From contig JAMOPL010000066.1 of NCBI GenBank assembly GCA_027064515.1, positions 1 through 49,364 on the forward strand: a stretch of 49,364 nucleotides of DNA, read 5' to 3'. This document shows positions 18,032-27,020 of this stretch, in pieces. Position 1 is the stretch's first letter. The number at the start of each line of letters is the position of its first letter. Source of the stretch: Sulfurimonas sp. Its GTDB lineage: Bacteria; Campylobacterota; Campylobacteria; Campylobacterales; Sulfurimonadaceae. A program made the position numbers and the translations under genes. The notes below the pieces were generated by a model. That model saw nothing but the letters and a program-made list of their open reading frames with translations, had not been told where the DNA came from and ran no database searches.

Positions 18032-18971
18032 TAGCTCACTAAAAGTTGGCTCTAATGAGATGGAGCTTGTTGATTTTCGTATATTCAAGCAAGAAGCTAA
18101 TAGGGTATATGAGGGTATATATGGTCTAAATGTTTCAAAGGTTCGTGAAATTATTCGTCTACCAAGGTTAACTGCACTGCCAGGTACACCTGACTATATA
18201 GAGGGAATTTTCGATTTAAGAGGTATAGTTATCCCAGTTGTTAATTTAGCTAATTGGATGGGTATTGCTGAACCAGAAGGGGTTGAAAAAAACCGAAGAG
18301 TTATAATTACAGAGTTTAATAATGTTGTTATTGGTTTTATCGTTCATGAAGCAAAAAGGATTAGAAGAATTAATTGGAATGACATAGAACCATCAACTTT
18401 TGTTAGTGGCTCAGGTTCATTAGATGGTTCTAAGATAACAGGTGTGACTAAAATAGAGAATGATAGTGTTCTTTTAATTCTTGACTTAGAGAGTGTAGTT
18501 GAAGAGTTAGGGTTATATGAACCAGAATTAGATGAGATTGGTGATCATATCGAAACTTTTACAGGTATTGCACTTGCAGTTGATGACAGCTCTACTGCTA
18601 GAAAGATAGTAAAAGAAGCATTACATAAGATGGGATTTAAAGTTGTTGAAGCGACGGATGGTCAAGATGCATTAGAAAAGCTAGAAAACCTTTATGAAAC
18701 TTACCAGAGTGATTTATCATCCCATTTAAGGGTAATTATTTCTGATGTAGAGATGCCAAGAATGGATGGTTTTCATTTTGCTGATAAAGTTAAAAAAGAT
18801 GATAGATTTAAAAATATTCCTATTGTATTTAATTCATCTATAAGTGATCATTTTAGTGAAGGTAGAGGGAAAGAAGCAGGGGCTGATGGATATTTAGTTA
18901 AATTTGATGGAAGTTTATTTTATGAAGAGATATCAAGAATCGTAAGTGAAAATAGTAAGCAGGGAGTGTAA
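18024..18971 (+). CDS. cheV: Chemotaxis coupling protein CheV (CheW domain plus receiver)
   Basis: Adaptor between chemoreceptors and CheA with a phosphorylatable module. Residues about 12-165 form a CheW-like domain (VSKVREIIRLPRLTALPGTPDYIEGIFDLRG). Residues about 185-310 form a receiver with AVDDSSTARKIV, phospho-acceptor Asp in VIISDVEMPRMDG, and a Lys in GYLVKFDG. I choose ATG 18024 over GTG 18018 because AAGGG lies eight bases before the ATG but only two before the GTG. It overlaps the phosphoesterase gene and is followed 2 bp later by cheA, forming one chemotaxis unit. Confidence 0.95.
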   Translation: MDDSSLKVGSNEMELVDFRIFKQEANRVYEGIYGLNVSKVREIIRLPRLTALPGTPDYIEGIFDLRGIVIPVVNLANWMGIAEPEGVEKNRRVIITEFNNVVIGFIVHEAKRIRRINWNDIEPSTFVSGSGSLDGSKITGVTKIENDSVLLILDLESVVEELGLYEPELDEIGDHIETFTGIALAVDDSSTARKIVKEALHKMGFKVVEATDGQDALEKLENLYETYQSDLSSHLRVIISDVEMPRMDGFHFADKVKKDDRFKNIPIVFNSSISDHFSEGRGKEAGADGYLVKFDGSLFYEEISRIVSENSKQGV

Positions 18972-18973
18972 AA

Positions 18974-21394
18974 ATGGATGAATTTCAAGAAATATTACAA
19001 GATTTTTTAATTGAATCTTTTGAACTTATAGAGCAATTGGATCATGATTTAGTTGAGTTGGAATCTACACCTGAAGATTTAGAGTTATTAAATGGAATTT
19101 TCCGTGTTGCACATACTGTTAAGGGTGCTTCATCATTTTTAAATTTTGATGTTTTAACACACTTGACACATCATATGGAAGATGTGCTAAATAAAGCTAG
19201 GCATGGTGATTTGCTTATTACACCTGATGTTATGGATGTTATTTTAGAATCTGTTGATTTAATGAAAGCACTTTTAGAAACTATTCGTGATACTAGTGCA
19301 GATTCTGGAATTGATGTAGCTGATTGTGTAGCAAAATTAGATAAGTGTAGTGGTGGAGATGGTAAAGTTGATACTCCTGTCGTAGTTGAGACTCCAGTTG
19401 TTAAAGAGGTATCAGAGGTTGTAGAAGTTGAAGCAGAAGATGAAGATGAGTTAGATTATGATAGTATGGATGCTGATGAGATTGAAGCAGAGATAGAGAG
19501 ACTATTAAATACTCGTCAAGAGGAAGATAAGGCAAAAAGAGCAGCTAAAATAGCATCTGGTGAAGCTGTTCCAAGTGCTCCATCAGTGATAGATGAAACA
19601 CCAAAAGAGGAATCAAAGCCACAAGAAACACCAAAAGAGGAGCCAAAACCAACTCCTACTCAAGCTCCTGTACCAGTTAAGCCAACTTCAGCACCAAGCA
19701 AAGATACAAAAGATGATGCGAAAGCTGCAGCACCTGTAAAAAAAGCTCCAGCACCAGTTGAGCAAACAATTCGTGTTGATGTAAAAAGACTGGATCATTT
19801 AATGAATCTTATTGGTGAGCTTGTTCTTGCTAAAAATAGACTTATTAAAATAAATGATGATGTTGAAGAGAGATATGAGGGTGAAGAGTTTTTAGAGGAG
19901 CTAAATCAAGTAGTTTCTATTGTTTCTCTTGTTACAACTGATCTTCAAATCGCTGTAATGAAAACAAGAATGTTACCAATTGGAAAAGTTTTCAATAAAT
20001 TTCCTAGAATGATTCGTGATTTAACTCGTGAACTAAATAAGCAGATAGAACTAGAAATTTCTGGTGAAGACACAGAGCTTGATAAATCGATAGTTGAAGT
20101 TATTGGTGATCCTTTAGTTCATATTATCCGTAACTCTTGTGATCATGGTATTGAGATGCCAGCTGATCGTGTTGCTGCTGGTAAAGAGGAGATGGGAACT
20201 ATTAAGCTAAAAGCGTATAATGAAGGAAATGCTATTGTTATTCAGATTGATGATGATGGTAAGGGTCTTGATGCTGATATGCTTAAAAATAAATCATTAG
20301 AAAAAGGGATTATAACAGAAAAAGAAGCCGATTCTATGAGCGATAAAGAGGCTTTTACTCTTATCTTTAAACCAGGTTTTTCAACAGCTGCACAGGTAAC
20401 AAATGTATCTGGTCGTGGTGTTGGTATGGATGTTGTAAAAACAAATATTGAAAAATTAAATGGTATTATTGATATTGAGAGTGAAATTGGTGTTGGAACT
20501 TCATTAAAATTAAAGATTCCATTAACACTTGCAATTATTCAAGCACTTCTTGTTGGGGTTCAAGAGGAACATTATGCTATCCCATTAGCTTCTGTTCTAG
20601 AGACAGTTAGAATCTCTCAAGATGAGATATATACAGTTGAGAATCGTTCTGTTATGAGACTTAGAGATGAAGTTTTATCTTTAGTTCATATAGGTGATAT
20701 TTTTGAAGTTGAAAGAATCTTAGATTCTAGTGAACATGCTTATGTAGTTGTTTTAGGATTAGGTTCAAGTAAACTTGGTTTAATAGTAGATACTCTTATT
20801 GGTCAAGAGGAGATTGTAATTAAATCCCTTGGTGAATATTTAAAAGGTATAGAGGGAATTGCTGGGGCTACTATTAGAGGTGATGGTGGTGTTACATTAA
20901 TTGTTGATGTGGCAGCTCTTATGCAGATGGCAAGAGGTGTAAAAGCTTCAGTTGTAAATGAAGTAAATAATAGTGCAAAGCTTACTAATGAAAAATCAAA
21001 AGCTAGTGATTACAAAGTGATGATAGTTGATGATTCTAAAACAGATAGAATGATAATGAGAAAAGCATTAGAGCCATTAGGTATAACACTTGTAGAAGCA
21101 AATGATGGGCAAGAAGCACTAAATACTCTAAAATCTGGTGAACATAATTTTGATGCGATGCTTATAGATATTGAGATGCCAAGAATGGATGGTTATTCAC
21201 TTGCTGGTGAGATTAAAAAATATAATAAATATAAAAATCTTCCACTAATTGCTGTTACATCTCGTACTGGTAAGGCTGATAGAATGAGAGGTGTTGAATC
21301 TGGAATGGTTGAATACATAACTAAGCCATATTCTGCTGACTACCTATCTAGTGTAGTTCAGAGAAATGTTAATTTTAAATCGGAGTTTTTATAA
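18974..21394 (+). CDS. cheA: Chemotaxis histidine kinase CheA with C-terminal receiver domain
   Basis: 806-residue hybrid kinase. The Hpt domain (1-105) has the phosphorylated His in VAHTVKGASSFLNF (about residue 48). A low-complexity acidic/Pro-rich linker (about 130-260, KEESKPQETPKEEPKP) follows, with no recognisable CheY-binding P2 domain. Next come the dimerisation helices (RLDHLMNLIGELVLAKNRL), the ATPase (VHIIRNSCDHGIE, QIDDDGKGLD, VSGRGVGMDVVK), a CheW-like P5 domain, and a receiver (about 680-806) with MIVDDSKTDRMI, Asp in MLIDIEMPRMDG, and TKPYSADYL. This CheA-Y layout is the standard form in Campylobacterota. It lies 2 bp after cheV and its stop overlaps the cheW start (TAATG). Confidence 0.97.
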   Translation: MDEFQEILQDFLIESFELIEQLDHDLVELESTPEDLELLNGIFRVAHTVKGASSFLNFDVLTHLTHHMEDVLNKARHGDLLITPDVMDVILESVDLMKALLETIRDTSADSGIDVADCVAKLDKCSGGDGKVDTPVVVETPVVKEVSEVVEVEAEDEDELDYDSMDADEIEAEIERLLNTRQEEDKAKRAAKIASGEAVPSAPSVIDETPKEESKPQETPKEEPKPTPTQAPVPVKPTSAPSKDTKDDAKAAAPVKKAPAPVEQTIRVDVKRLDHLMNLIGELVLAKNRLIKINDDVEERYEGEEFLEELNQVVSIVSLVTTDLQIAVMKTRMLPIGKVFNKFPRMIRDLTRELNKQIELEISGEDTELDKSIVEVIGDPLVHIIRNSCDHGIEMPADRVAAGKEEMGTIKLKAYNEGNAIVIQIDDDGKGLDADMLKNKSLEKGIITEKEADSMSDKEAFTLIFKPGFSTAAQVTNVSGRGVGMDVVKTNIEKLNGIIDIESEIGVGTSLKLKIPLTLAIIQALLVGVQEEHYAIPLASVLETVRISQDEIYTVENRSVMRLRDEVLSLVHIGDIFEVERILDSSEHAYVVVLGLGSSKLGLIVDTLIGQEEIVIKSLGEYLKGIEGIAGATIRGDGGVTLIVDVAALMQMARGVKASVVNEVNNSAKLTNEKSKASDYKVMIVDDSKTDRMIMRKALEPLGITLVEANDGQEALNTLKSGEHNFDAMLIDIEMPRMDGYSLAGEIKKYNKYKNLPLIAVTSRTGKADRMRGVESGMVEYITKPYSADYLSSVVQRNVNFKSEFL

Positions 21395-21888
21395 TGAGTG
21401 ATAAATTAAAACAGATTATTAATAAACAAAATCAGAAAGCTACTGAAGAGGTTGATCACTCTGATGAAATTGTTCAATTAGTTGGATTTATTATTGGAGA
21501 GGAGGAGTATGCTGTTCCAATTTTAAGTATTCAAGAGATTATTAAACCTATTGGTTGGACAAGAGTTCCTCAAACTCCACAATATATACTTGGTGTATTT
21601 AACCTTCGTGGATCAGTAATACCTCTTATAGATCTTCGTGTTAAATTTGGTTTAAGTGCTAAGAATCATAATGAAGAGACAAGATTTTTTGTACTTAAAC
21701 AGGGTGATGAAGTTGCTGGTTTTGTTATAGATAGATTAACAATGGCGATTAGAATTAACAAGGGTGATATAGGTCCAGCACCTGATACAATAGATTCAGA
21801 TGATAGTATGATAGAGGGTGTTGGCAAGCAAGAGGGAAGAATCCTAACTATACTAAAAGTGAATAAACTTTTAGAAAGAGATTTTTAG
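21394..21888 (+). CDS. cheW: Chemotaxis adaptor CheW
   Basis: 164-residue scaffold that links CheA to chemoreceptors at the inner membrane. After a ~25-residue hydrophilic leader the CheW fold begins with VQLVGFIIGEEEYAVPILSIQEIIKP and includes VPQTPQYILGVFNLRGSVIPLIDLR, the classic receptor/kinase contact. It is the third gene of cheV-cheA-cheW and is coupled to cheA by a 1-bp overlap. No receptor, cheB, cheR or flagellar gene lies in the window. Confidence 0.96.
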   Translation: MSDKLKQIINKQNQKATEEVDHSDEIVQLVGFIIGEEEYAVPILSIQEIIKPIGWTRVPQTPQYILGVFNLRGSVIPLIDLRVKFGLSAKNHNEETRFFVLKQGDEVAGFVIDRLTMAIRINKGDIGPAPDTIDSDDSMIEGVGKQEGRILTILKVNKLLERDF

Positions 21889-21895
21889 ATTTTAG

Positions 21896-23014
21896 ATGCC
21901 TAAAGAGATACTATCTATAAAAAAAGAAGATTCTAACATCTATCTTGAGTTTGTTGGAGAATTAAATCTATATAAAATTACAATATGTGAGAATCAGTTA
22001 AATAAAACTGATTTTTCACAGATAAAAAAAATATATATAGATTTGGGAAAATTATCTTTTATAGATACTGCTGGTGCATTGTTTATAAACTCTTTGCAAA
22101 AAGATTTTAGTTCGCTTGAGGTGATACTAAATTATAGTAATTTAACCAAAGATATTCTTGACACACTACAATTAGTAAAATTAAAAAAAGAAGATTCTGA
22201 GGTTTTAAAACAAAAATCTAATGGGATATTTGTCTCAACTGGTAAGTCAGTTTATTTATCATTTCTTGATTTTTTATCTTTTATTTTATTTTTAAAAGAG
22301 GTTGGATTAGCAAAACTAAACTATCTCAAATCATTTAAAAATATTAGAATTAAAGAGATTATGTTTGAGATAAATGAGAGTGGAATAAAAGCTCTTGGAA
22401 TCATATCTGTAACAAGTTTTTTAATAGGGCTAGTAGTAGCTTACCAATCAGCATTTCAACTAAAGATATATGGTGCAAATATATTTGTAGTGGATATGCT
22501 TGGAATCTCTATGCTTCGTGAATTAGCTCCTTTAATCACTGCTATTGTAATAGCTGGTAGGAGTGGATCTGCTTTTACAGCACAAATAGGTGCGATGAAA
22601 ATAACAGAAGAGTTGGATGCTATGAGAACTATGGGATTTGACCCATATGCTTTTTTAGTTTTACCTCGTATTATCGCTTTAATGTTGGTGATGCCTATTT
22701 TAATATTTGTATCAGATATGATGGGAATTATTGGTGGTATGATAGTCGCAAATATGGACTTGGATATATCAGCAACACTTTTTTTAGATAGATTTAGCAC
22801 AGCAGTAGATATTAAACATTTTTATATTGGTATATTTAAGGGTCCATTTTTTGCTTTTTTAATTTCTACTATCGGCATATATAGAGGATTAAAAGTAAAA
22901 AATGATACGCAGAGTATAGGTTTTAATACAACTAAAAGTGTGGTTGAAGCAATTTTTGCAGTTATAGTTTGTGATGCGATTTTCTCTATAATTTTTACAC
23001 ATATGGGGATATAA
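21896..23014 (+). CDS. mlaE: Lipid ABC transporter permease with N-terminal STAS domain (MlaB-MlaE fusion)
   Basis: 372 residues. About 1-105 are a STAS/anti-anti-sigma-like domain (GELNLYKITICENQL; KIYIDLGKLSFIDTAGALFINSL). The rest is an MlaE-type permease: EIMFEINESGIKALGIISVTSFLIGLVVAYQSAFQL, then AGRSGSAFTAQIGAMKITEELDAMRTMGFDP, the conserved cytoplasmic motif, and further membrane helices. In E. coli MlaB is a separate STAS protein; here it is fused to the permease. The system moves phospholipids between the inner and outer membrane. The C. jejuni counterpart is the iamAB-type locus. It is 7 bp downstream of cheW and overlaps the ATPase gene by one base. Confidence 0.93.
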   Translation: MPKEILSIKKEDSNIYLEFVGELNLYKITICENQLNKTDFSQIKKIYIDLGKLSFIDTAGALFINSLQKDFSSLEVILNYSNLTKDILDTLQLVKLKKEDSEVLKQKSNGIFVSTGKSVYLSFLDFLSFILFLKEVGLAKLNYLKSFKNIRIKEIMFEINESGIKALGIISVTSFLIGLVVAYQSAFQLKIYGANIFVVDMLGISMLRELAPLITAIVIAGRSGSAFTAQIGAMKITEELDAMRTMGFDPYAFLVLPRIIALMLVMPILIFVSDMMGIIGGMIVANMDLDISATLFLDRFSTAVDIKHFYIGIFKGPFFAFLISTIGIYRGLKVKNDTQSIGFNTTKSVVEAIFAVIVCDAIFSIIFTHMGI

Positions 23015-23754
23015 TGAAACCTATAATAACAGTAAGGGATGTAAAAACTATTTTTGATGAGAGAGTAGTTCATGATGGTTTAAATCTTACAATTAATCAG
23101 GGTGAAATTTATGGTTTACTTGGTCCAAGTGGATGTGGTAAAACTACTTTACTTCGTGAGATGGTTATGCTTCAAGAGTATCATGGTGGAGATATAGAGA
23201 TTTTAGGAAATAATTTAAGTAATATATCTTATGAAAATTCACAAAAATTAAAAAGAGAGTGGGGTGTTTTATTTCAAGCTGGAGCATTATTTTCATCTTT
23301 AACAATCGCTCAAAATATAGCACTTCCACTTATAGAGTATAGTGACTTATCTGAAAAAATGATAGATGAAATTGTAGAGTTTAAAATAAATCTCGTAGGT
23401 TTAAAATCTGGTGATGCAGATCTTTATCCATCACAACTAAGTGGTGGTATGAAAAAGAAATCAGCACTTGCTCGTTCTTTAGCTATGGATCCAAAACTAC
23501 TTTTTTTAGATGAACCAACTAGTGGACTTGATCCAATCTCTGCAAGAGATTTTGATACGCTTATATTAAAACTTCGTTCACTTTTAAACTTAACAATAGT
23601 TATGGTTTCACACGATTTAAAATCGATTTATGATACTTTAGATAGAGTTGCTATTATTGATCATAAGGTTATAGCATATGAGGGAAGTGTAGATAATATT
23701 AACTCTATAAAGAGTGATTTTAAACATATATTTATTAAGGCTGAGAATGAATAA
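23014..23754 (+). CDS. mlaF: Lipid ABC transporter ATP-binding protein
   Basis: 246-residue ABC ATPase that powers the Mla-type transporter. Walker A is GPSGCGKTTLL (about residue 38), the signature is LSGGMKKKSALAR, and Walker B is LLFLDEPTSGLDP followed by the switch His in VMVSHDLKS. The GG-M-KK signature variant is typical of MlaF/Ttg2A ATPases. It is coupled to the permease by a TAATG overlap and overlaps the MCE gene by 8 bp. Confidence 0.95.
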   Translation: MKPIITVRDVKTIFDERVVHDGLNLTINQGEIYGLLGPSGCGKTTLLREMVMLQEYHGGDIEILGNNLSNISYENSQKLKREWGVLFQAGALFSSLTIAQNIALPLIEYSDLSEKMIDEIVEFKINLVGLKSGDADLYPSQLSGGMKKKSALARSLAMDPKLLFLDEPTSGLDPISARDFDTLILKLRSLLNLTIVMVSHDLKSIYDTLDRVAIIDHKVIAYEGSVDNINSIKSDFKHIFIKAENE

Positions 23755-24706
23755 TAGAGTAAATTATGGTTTAGTTGGATTTATAGTTTTTGTAGGTATT
23801 GCAATGATGATAGCTTTTGTATACTGGCTACTAAAACCAACATCAAATCAAGAGATAAAAATATATAGTATATGTTTTGATGAATCTGTTCTCGGATTAA
23901 ATGTCGATGCACCTGTTAAGTACAGGGGTTTAAGTGTAGGGAAAGTACATAAGATTCGTATTAATCCAAATAATGAAGAGCAGGTAGAGGTATTAATAAC
24001 TATTTTAAAAACAACACCAGTTAAAGATAATACTGTTGCAAAATTAACAGCACAAGGTATTACTGGGCTAAGTTATATAAATCTTAGTGTAATTAAAGCT
24101 GATAAAATTAAACCATTTGTTTATGAGAGTAAAGAGTATCCATCTATACATACAGAGCCATCATTTTTAGAAAACATAGAATCATCTATTGGCAGTGTGT
24201 CAACAGGTTTGAATAATACACTTGAGATGACACAAAAATTATTAAATGATGAAAATCAAGAACAGGTAAAATTATTACTACAAAGAACAGCTAGTGTTAT
24301 GGGTAAGATAGAAAAAATGTTAGATGATAAAACTGTAAATCATTTTCAAGCAAGTGCAGAAAATATTGATAATTTTACTGATAAGCTTAATAAATTAACA
24401 CCTAATGTAGATAAATTTATAAATAAAAGTGTAGAGTGGGAAGATAAAATTTCTACATCTTTTGAATCTATAATGAATAGTTATTTAGGGATTAGAGGTT
24501 CAATGGATGAGATAAAAAGAGCTATATCTAGTGGTGAATTTAATATAAAAGATATATCTAGTAATGTTATACCTACTATAAATACTACTCTTATTCAGAT
24601 GCAAGAGTTGATGATAAAAGTAGATGCTACATTAGAACATCATAATAGAAGTCCAAGTGATATTTTATTTAAACAAGAAGAGATTAAAAAAGGTCCGGGG
24701 GAATAG
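23747..24706 (+). CDS. mlaD: MCE-domain periplasmic lipid-binding subunit (MlaD-like)
   Basis: About 319 residues. A single N-terminal membrane anchor (VGFIVFVGIAMMIAFVYWLL) is followed by one MCE domain (about 38-125; SVLGLNVDAPVKYRGLSVGKVHKI, LTAQGITGLSYINL), then a long helical tail likely to form a coiled-coil channel. I start at ATG 23747 rather than 23714: TTAAGG lies just upstream and the shorter form places the anchor correctly. It overlaps mlaF by 8 bp. It is longer than E. coli MlaD (183 residues) and resembles the Campylobacter form. Confidence 0.92.
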   Translation: MNNRVNYGLVGFIVFVGIAMMIAFVYWLLKPTSNQEIKIYSICFDESVLGLNVDAPVKYRGLSVGKVHKIRINPNNEEQVEVLITILKTTPVKDNTVAKLTAQGITGLSYINLSVIKADKIKPFVYESKEYPSIHTEPSFLENIESSIGSVSTGLNNTLEMTQKLLNDENQEQVKLLLQRTASVMGKIEKMLDDKTVNHFQASAENIDNFTDKLNKLTPNVDKFINKSVEWEDKISTSFESIMNSYLGIRGSMDEIKRAISSGEFNIKDISSNVIPTINTTLIQMQELMIKVDATLEHHNRSPSDILFKQEEIKKGPGE

Positions 24707-24708
24707 TG

Positions 24709-25308
24709 ATGATAAAGATAATATTTTTTGCTTTAGTGCTTTTTATATTTGCAGGGTGTAGTTTAAAATATCCATTTGTTACAGAGTATAGAGTTCATTC
24801 AGATATGAAGCATATAAAGGGGATAAATGGATCATGTAAAGATAAGTCTATTAAAATATCTCATGCTTTTAGTTCAAATGCCTTGATGTCAAATGATATG
24901 AGATATGTTTTAGATAAAACTAAAGAGTTTTCATATACAGAATCTCAATGGTCAATCTCACCAAGTAATGCAATAAGCTATGAACTTCTAAGAATATTAA
25001 GAGATTCTAAGATATTTAAAAATGCTTTAATATCTAAATCTAGAAGTAATAGTGATTTGATATTAGAAACAAATATTGAAGAATTTGTTCAACATTTTAT
25101 TGATAAAGAAACTAAATCTTATGCAGATGTAGTGATAAGTTTAACTCTAATAGATGCTAAAAATAATAAGGTTATCTCAACAAATACTTTTAGTTCACAA
25201 ATAGATGCAAAAACATTAGATGCAAATGGTGGTGTAGAAGCTTTAAATAATGCTCTAAGTGAAGTATTATTACAATCAAGCATATGGATTAAAAAGGTGT
25301 GTAATTGA
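24709..25308 (+). CDS. Transporter-associated outer-membrane lipoprotein (ABC auxiliary / PqiC-like)
   Basis: About 199 residues. The signal peptide ends in the lipobox LFIFAGCSLK (Cys at about 18), so the mature protein is a lipoprotein. The mature part has the alternating pattern of the auxiliary lipoproteins that accompany MCE transporters (YRVHSDMKHI; LRDSKIFKNALISKSRSNSDLILETNIEEF; DVVISLTLIDAKNNKVI). It probably completes the path to the outer membrane. The start is ATG 24709; a GTG three bases earlier is in frame, but GGGGGA is better spaced to the ATG. The stop overlaps the next start by 4 bp. Confidence 0.82.
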   Translation: MIKIIFFALVLFIFAGCSLKYPFVTEYRVHSDMKHIKGINGSCKDKSIKISHAFSSNALMSNDMRYVLDKTKEFSYTESQWSISPSNAISYELLRILRDSKIFKNALISKSRSNSDLILETNIEEFVQHFIDKETKSYADVVISLTLIDAKNNKVISTNTFSSQIDAKTLDANGGVEALNNALSEVLLQSSIWIKKVCN

Positions 25309-26582
25309 TACTAGAGAGTGAATATAAACAAAGAAGAGAGATTTTAGCAAGTAAGTTATCTAAAAATAGTGTAGCAGTTATATATAGTGCAGAGTATAAG
25401 ATTCGCTCAAATGATACAGAATTTCCATATAGACAAAATAGTAATTTTTATTATCTAACTGGTTTTAAAGAGGATAACTCTTGTTTAGTTATTATTAAAA
25501 AGAGGAAAAAAACTAAAACTATTTTATTTATTCAAAAAAAAGACCCTAAACTTGAGTTATGGAATGGGGCTAGATTAGGTAAAGTTGAAGCAAAAAAAAG
25601 ATTTTTGGTTGATAAAATTTGTTTTATAGAAACTTTTTCTAAAAAAATAGAGGAGTTGTTGGAATCTTCATTAAATTTATATTTTGATTTTAAATTAGAT
25701 TATTCAAAAATAAAAATAATTAAAAAATACTCTAAAAAAATTGCTACATATAAAAATATAGCCTTAGATATAGAGATGATGAGATTAATAAAATCAGATT
25801 CTGAGATAGATTTAATTGAAAAAGCTATAAGCATAACAAAAAAAGCACATCATTTAGTGATGAAATCAAAAAAGATAGATAAAAACGAGTATCAATTACA
25901 AGCAGAAATAGAGTATATTTTTAAAAAGAATGGAGCATATAGTGATGCTTATACATCTATTGTAGCTAGTGGTAACTCTGCCAATACTTTACATTATATA
26001 GATAATGATAAAGAGTTTAAAGACGATGATTTGATACTTATTGATGCTGGTTGTGAGTATAATTATTATGCTAGTGATATAACTAGAACAATACCAGTTA
26101 ATGGTAAGTTCAGTGATGCTCAAAAAGAGCTTTATAATATGGTTTTAGATGTTCAATTAAAGATTATAAATATGATTAAGCCTAATATTAAACGGAGTGA
26201 TTTGCAAACTAAATCAGAAGAATTATTATGTAAGGGGATGATAGATTTAGGTATTTTAAAAGGTGAATGTAAACAGCTTTTAAAAGATAAAAAACATAAA
26301 AAATATTATCCACATGGGATAGGGCATTGGATGGGCATAGATGTTCATGATGAGAATCCTTATAAGTATAAAAATGGAGATGAGATTCCTCTTCAAAAAG
26401 GGATGGTTTTAACAATAGAACCTGGAATATATTGTAATAAAAATGATAAAACTATACCTAAAAAATATCGTGGAATTGGGATTAGAATTGAAGATGATAT
26501 ATTGATAAATGAAGATTCTTATATAAATTTATCTAAGGGGATAGTCAAAAGTGTTAAAGAGATAGAAAAACTATCTCTTTAA
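25305..26582 (+). CDS. pepP: Xaa-Pro aminopeptidase, M24B family
   Basis: 425-residue metallopeptidase that removes N-terminal residues preceding proline. The AMP_N domain (about 1-135) contains FPYRQNSNFYYLTGFKEDN. The pita-bread catalytic domain carries the five metal ligands in LIDAGCEYNYYASDITRT (two Asp), YPHGIGHWMGIDVHD (His), VLTIEPGIYC (Glu), and GIGIRIEDDILI (Glu). It is unusually Lys-rich. The start is TTG 25305, seven bases behind AAGG; it overlaps the lipoprotein stop by 4 bp, so it rides on the Mla operon. The last codons form a perfect 12-bp hairpin with the stop codon. Confidence 0.92.
   Translation: MILESEYKQRREILASKLSKNSVAVIYSAEYKIRSNDTEFPYRQNSNFYYLTGFKEDNSCLVIIKKRKKTKTILFIQKKDPKLELWNGARLGKVEAKKRFLVDKICFIETFSKKIEELLESSLNLYFDFKLDYSKIKIIKKYSKKIATYKNIALDIEMMRLIKSDSEIDLIEKAISITKKAHHLVMKSKKIDKNEYQLQAEIEYIFKKNGAYSDAYTSIVASGNSANTLHYIDNDKEFKDDDLILIDAGCEYNYYASDITRTIPVNGKFSDAQKELYNMVLDVQLKIINMIKPNIKRSDLQTKSEELLCKGMIDLGILKGECKQLLKDKKHKKYYPHGIGHWMGIDVHDENPYKYKNGDEIPLQKGMVLTIEPGIYCNKNDKTIPKKYRGIGIRIEDDILINEDSYINLSKGIVKSVKEIEKLSL
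26554..26582. terminator. Strong hairpin over the pepP stop codon, probable bidirectional terminator
   Basis: TTAAAGAGATAG, loop AAAAA, and CTATCTCTTTAA form a perfect 12-bp stem. It ends exactly at the pepP TAA and lies 6 bp from the end of the convergent nap transcript. There is no long U-tract on either side, so intrinsic termination strength is uncertain. mRNA 3' end protection is the alternative. Confidence 0.5.
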
Positions 26583-26588
26583 CATAAA

Positions 26589-27020
26589 CTAGTTGTAGCT
26601 ATAACTCCAGCCAGTTAGTTTTTCATTTTTTGCTTCAAAAAAGTTTTCAGAATCTGCTAAAAAATCCATAACATGCATCACAGCATAAGGGATACTTTTT
26701 TGGTCTTCTGGTTTTACAAGAAGTAAAGGCATAGGAGTATCTTGCTGACTCATAGAAAATCCAACAGGCATTAGCTGACTCATAACTTCGATAGGGTTAG
26801 TAATCTTATTTTCATCAAGAAATTTATCTAAAATAGCATCTTTAATATCTTGAGAAAATTTATCTTCAGTATTTAAAAAGATAGTAAAGTGGATAGGATT
26901 ATTTTTAAAATGTGATGGAGCTGGTGCAGCTAATATTATATATTCCACATTTGCCAGATGTTTTTTTATCTCATCTGGCTCAAAATACTTATCTGTTACA
27001 ATAGCATTGGCTACTTTCAT
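26589..27020 (-). CDS. Uncharacterised protein at the end of the nap operon
   Basis: 143 residues with no signal peptide and no transmembrane helix. It has no Cys, so it is not a metal-cluster protein. Hydrophobic strands (VEYIILAAPAP, FTIFLNTE, MPLLLVKP) alternate with amphipathic helices (SQDIKDAILDKFLDEN, YAVMHVMDFLADSENFFEAK), which suggests a compact alpha/beta cytoplasmic fold. I do not recognise the family. It abuts the preceding gene (27021) with no gap and is the last gene of the nap transcript, so it is expected to be expressed with nitrate reductase. It could serve in maturation or regulation; the sequence does not decide. Confidence 0.75.
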   Translation of the reverse strand: MKVANAIVTDKYFEPDEIKKHLANVEYIILAAPAPSHFKNNPIHFTIFLNTEDKFSQDIKDAILDKFLDENKITNPIEVMSQLMPVGFSMSQQDTPMPLLLVKPEDQKSIPYAVMHVMDFLADSENFFEAKNEKLTGWSYSYN

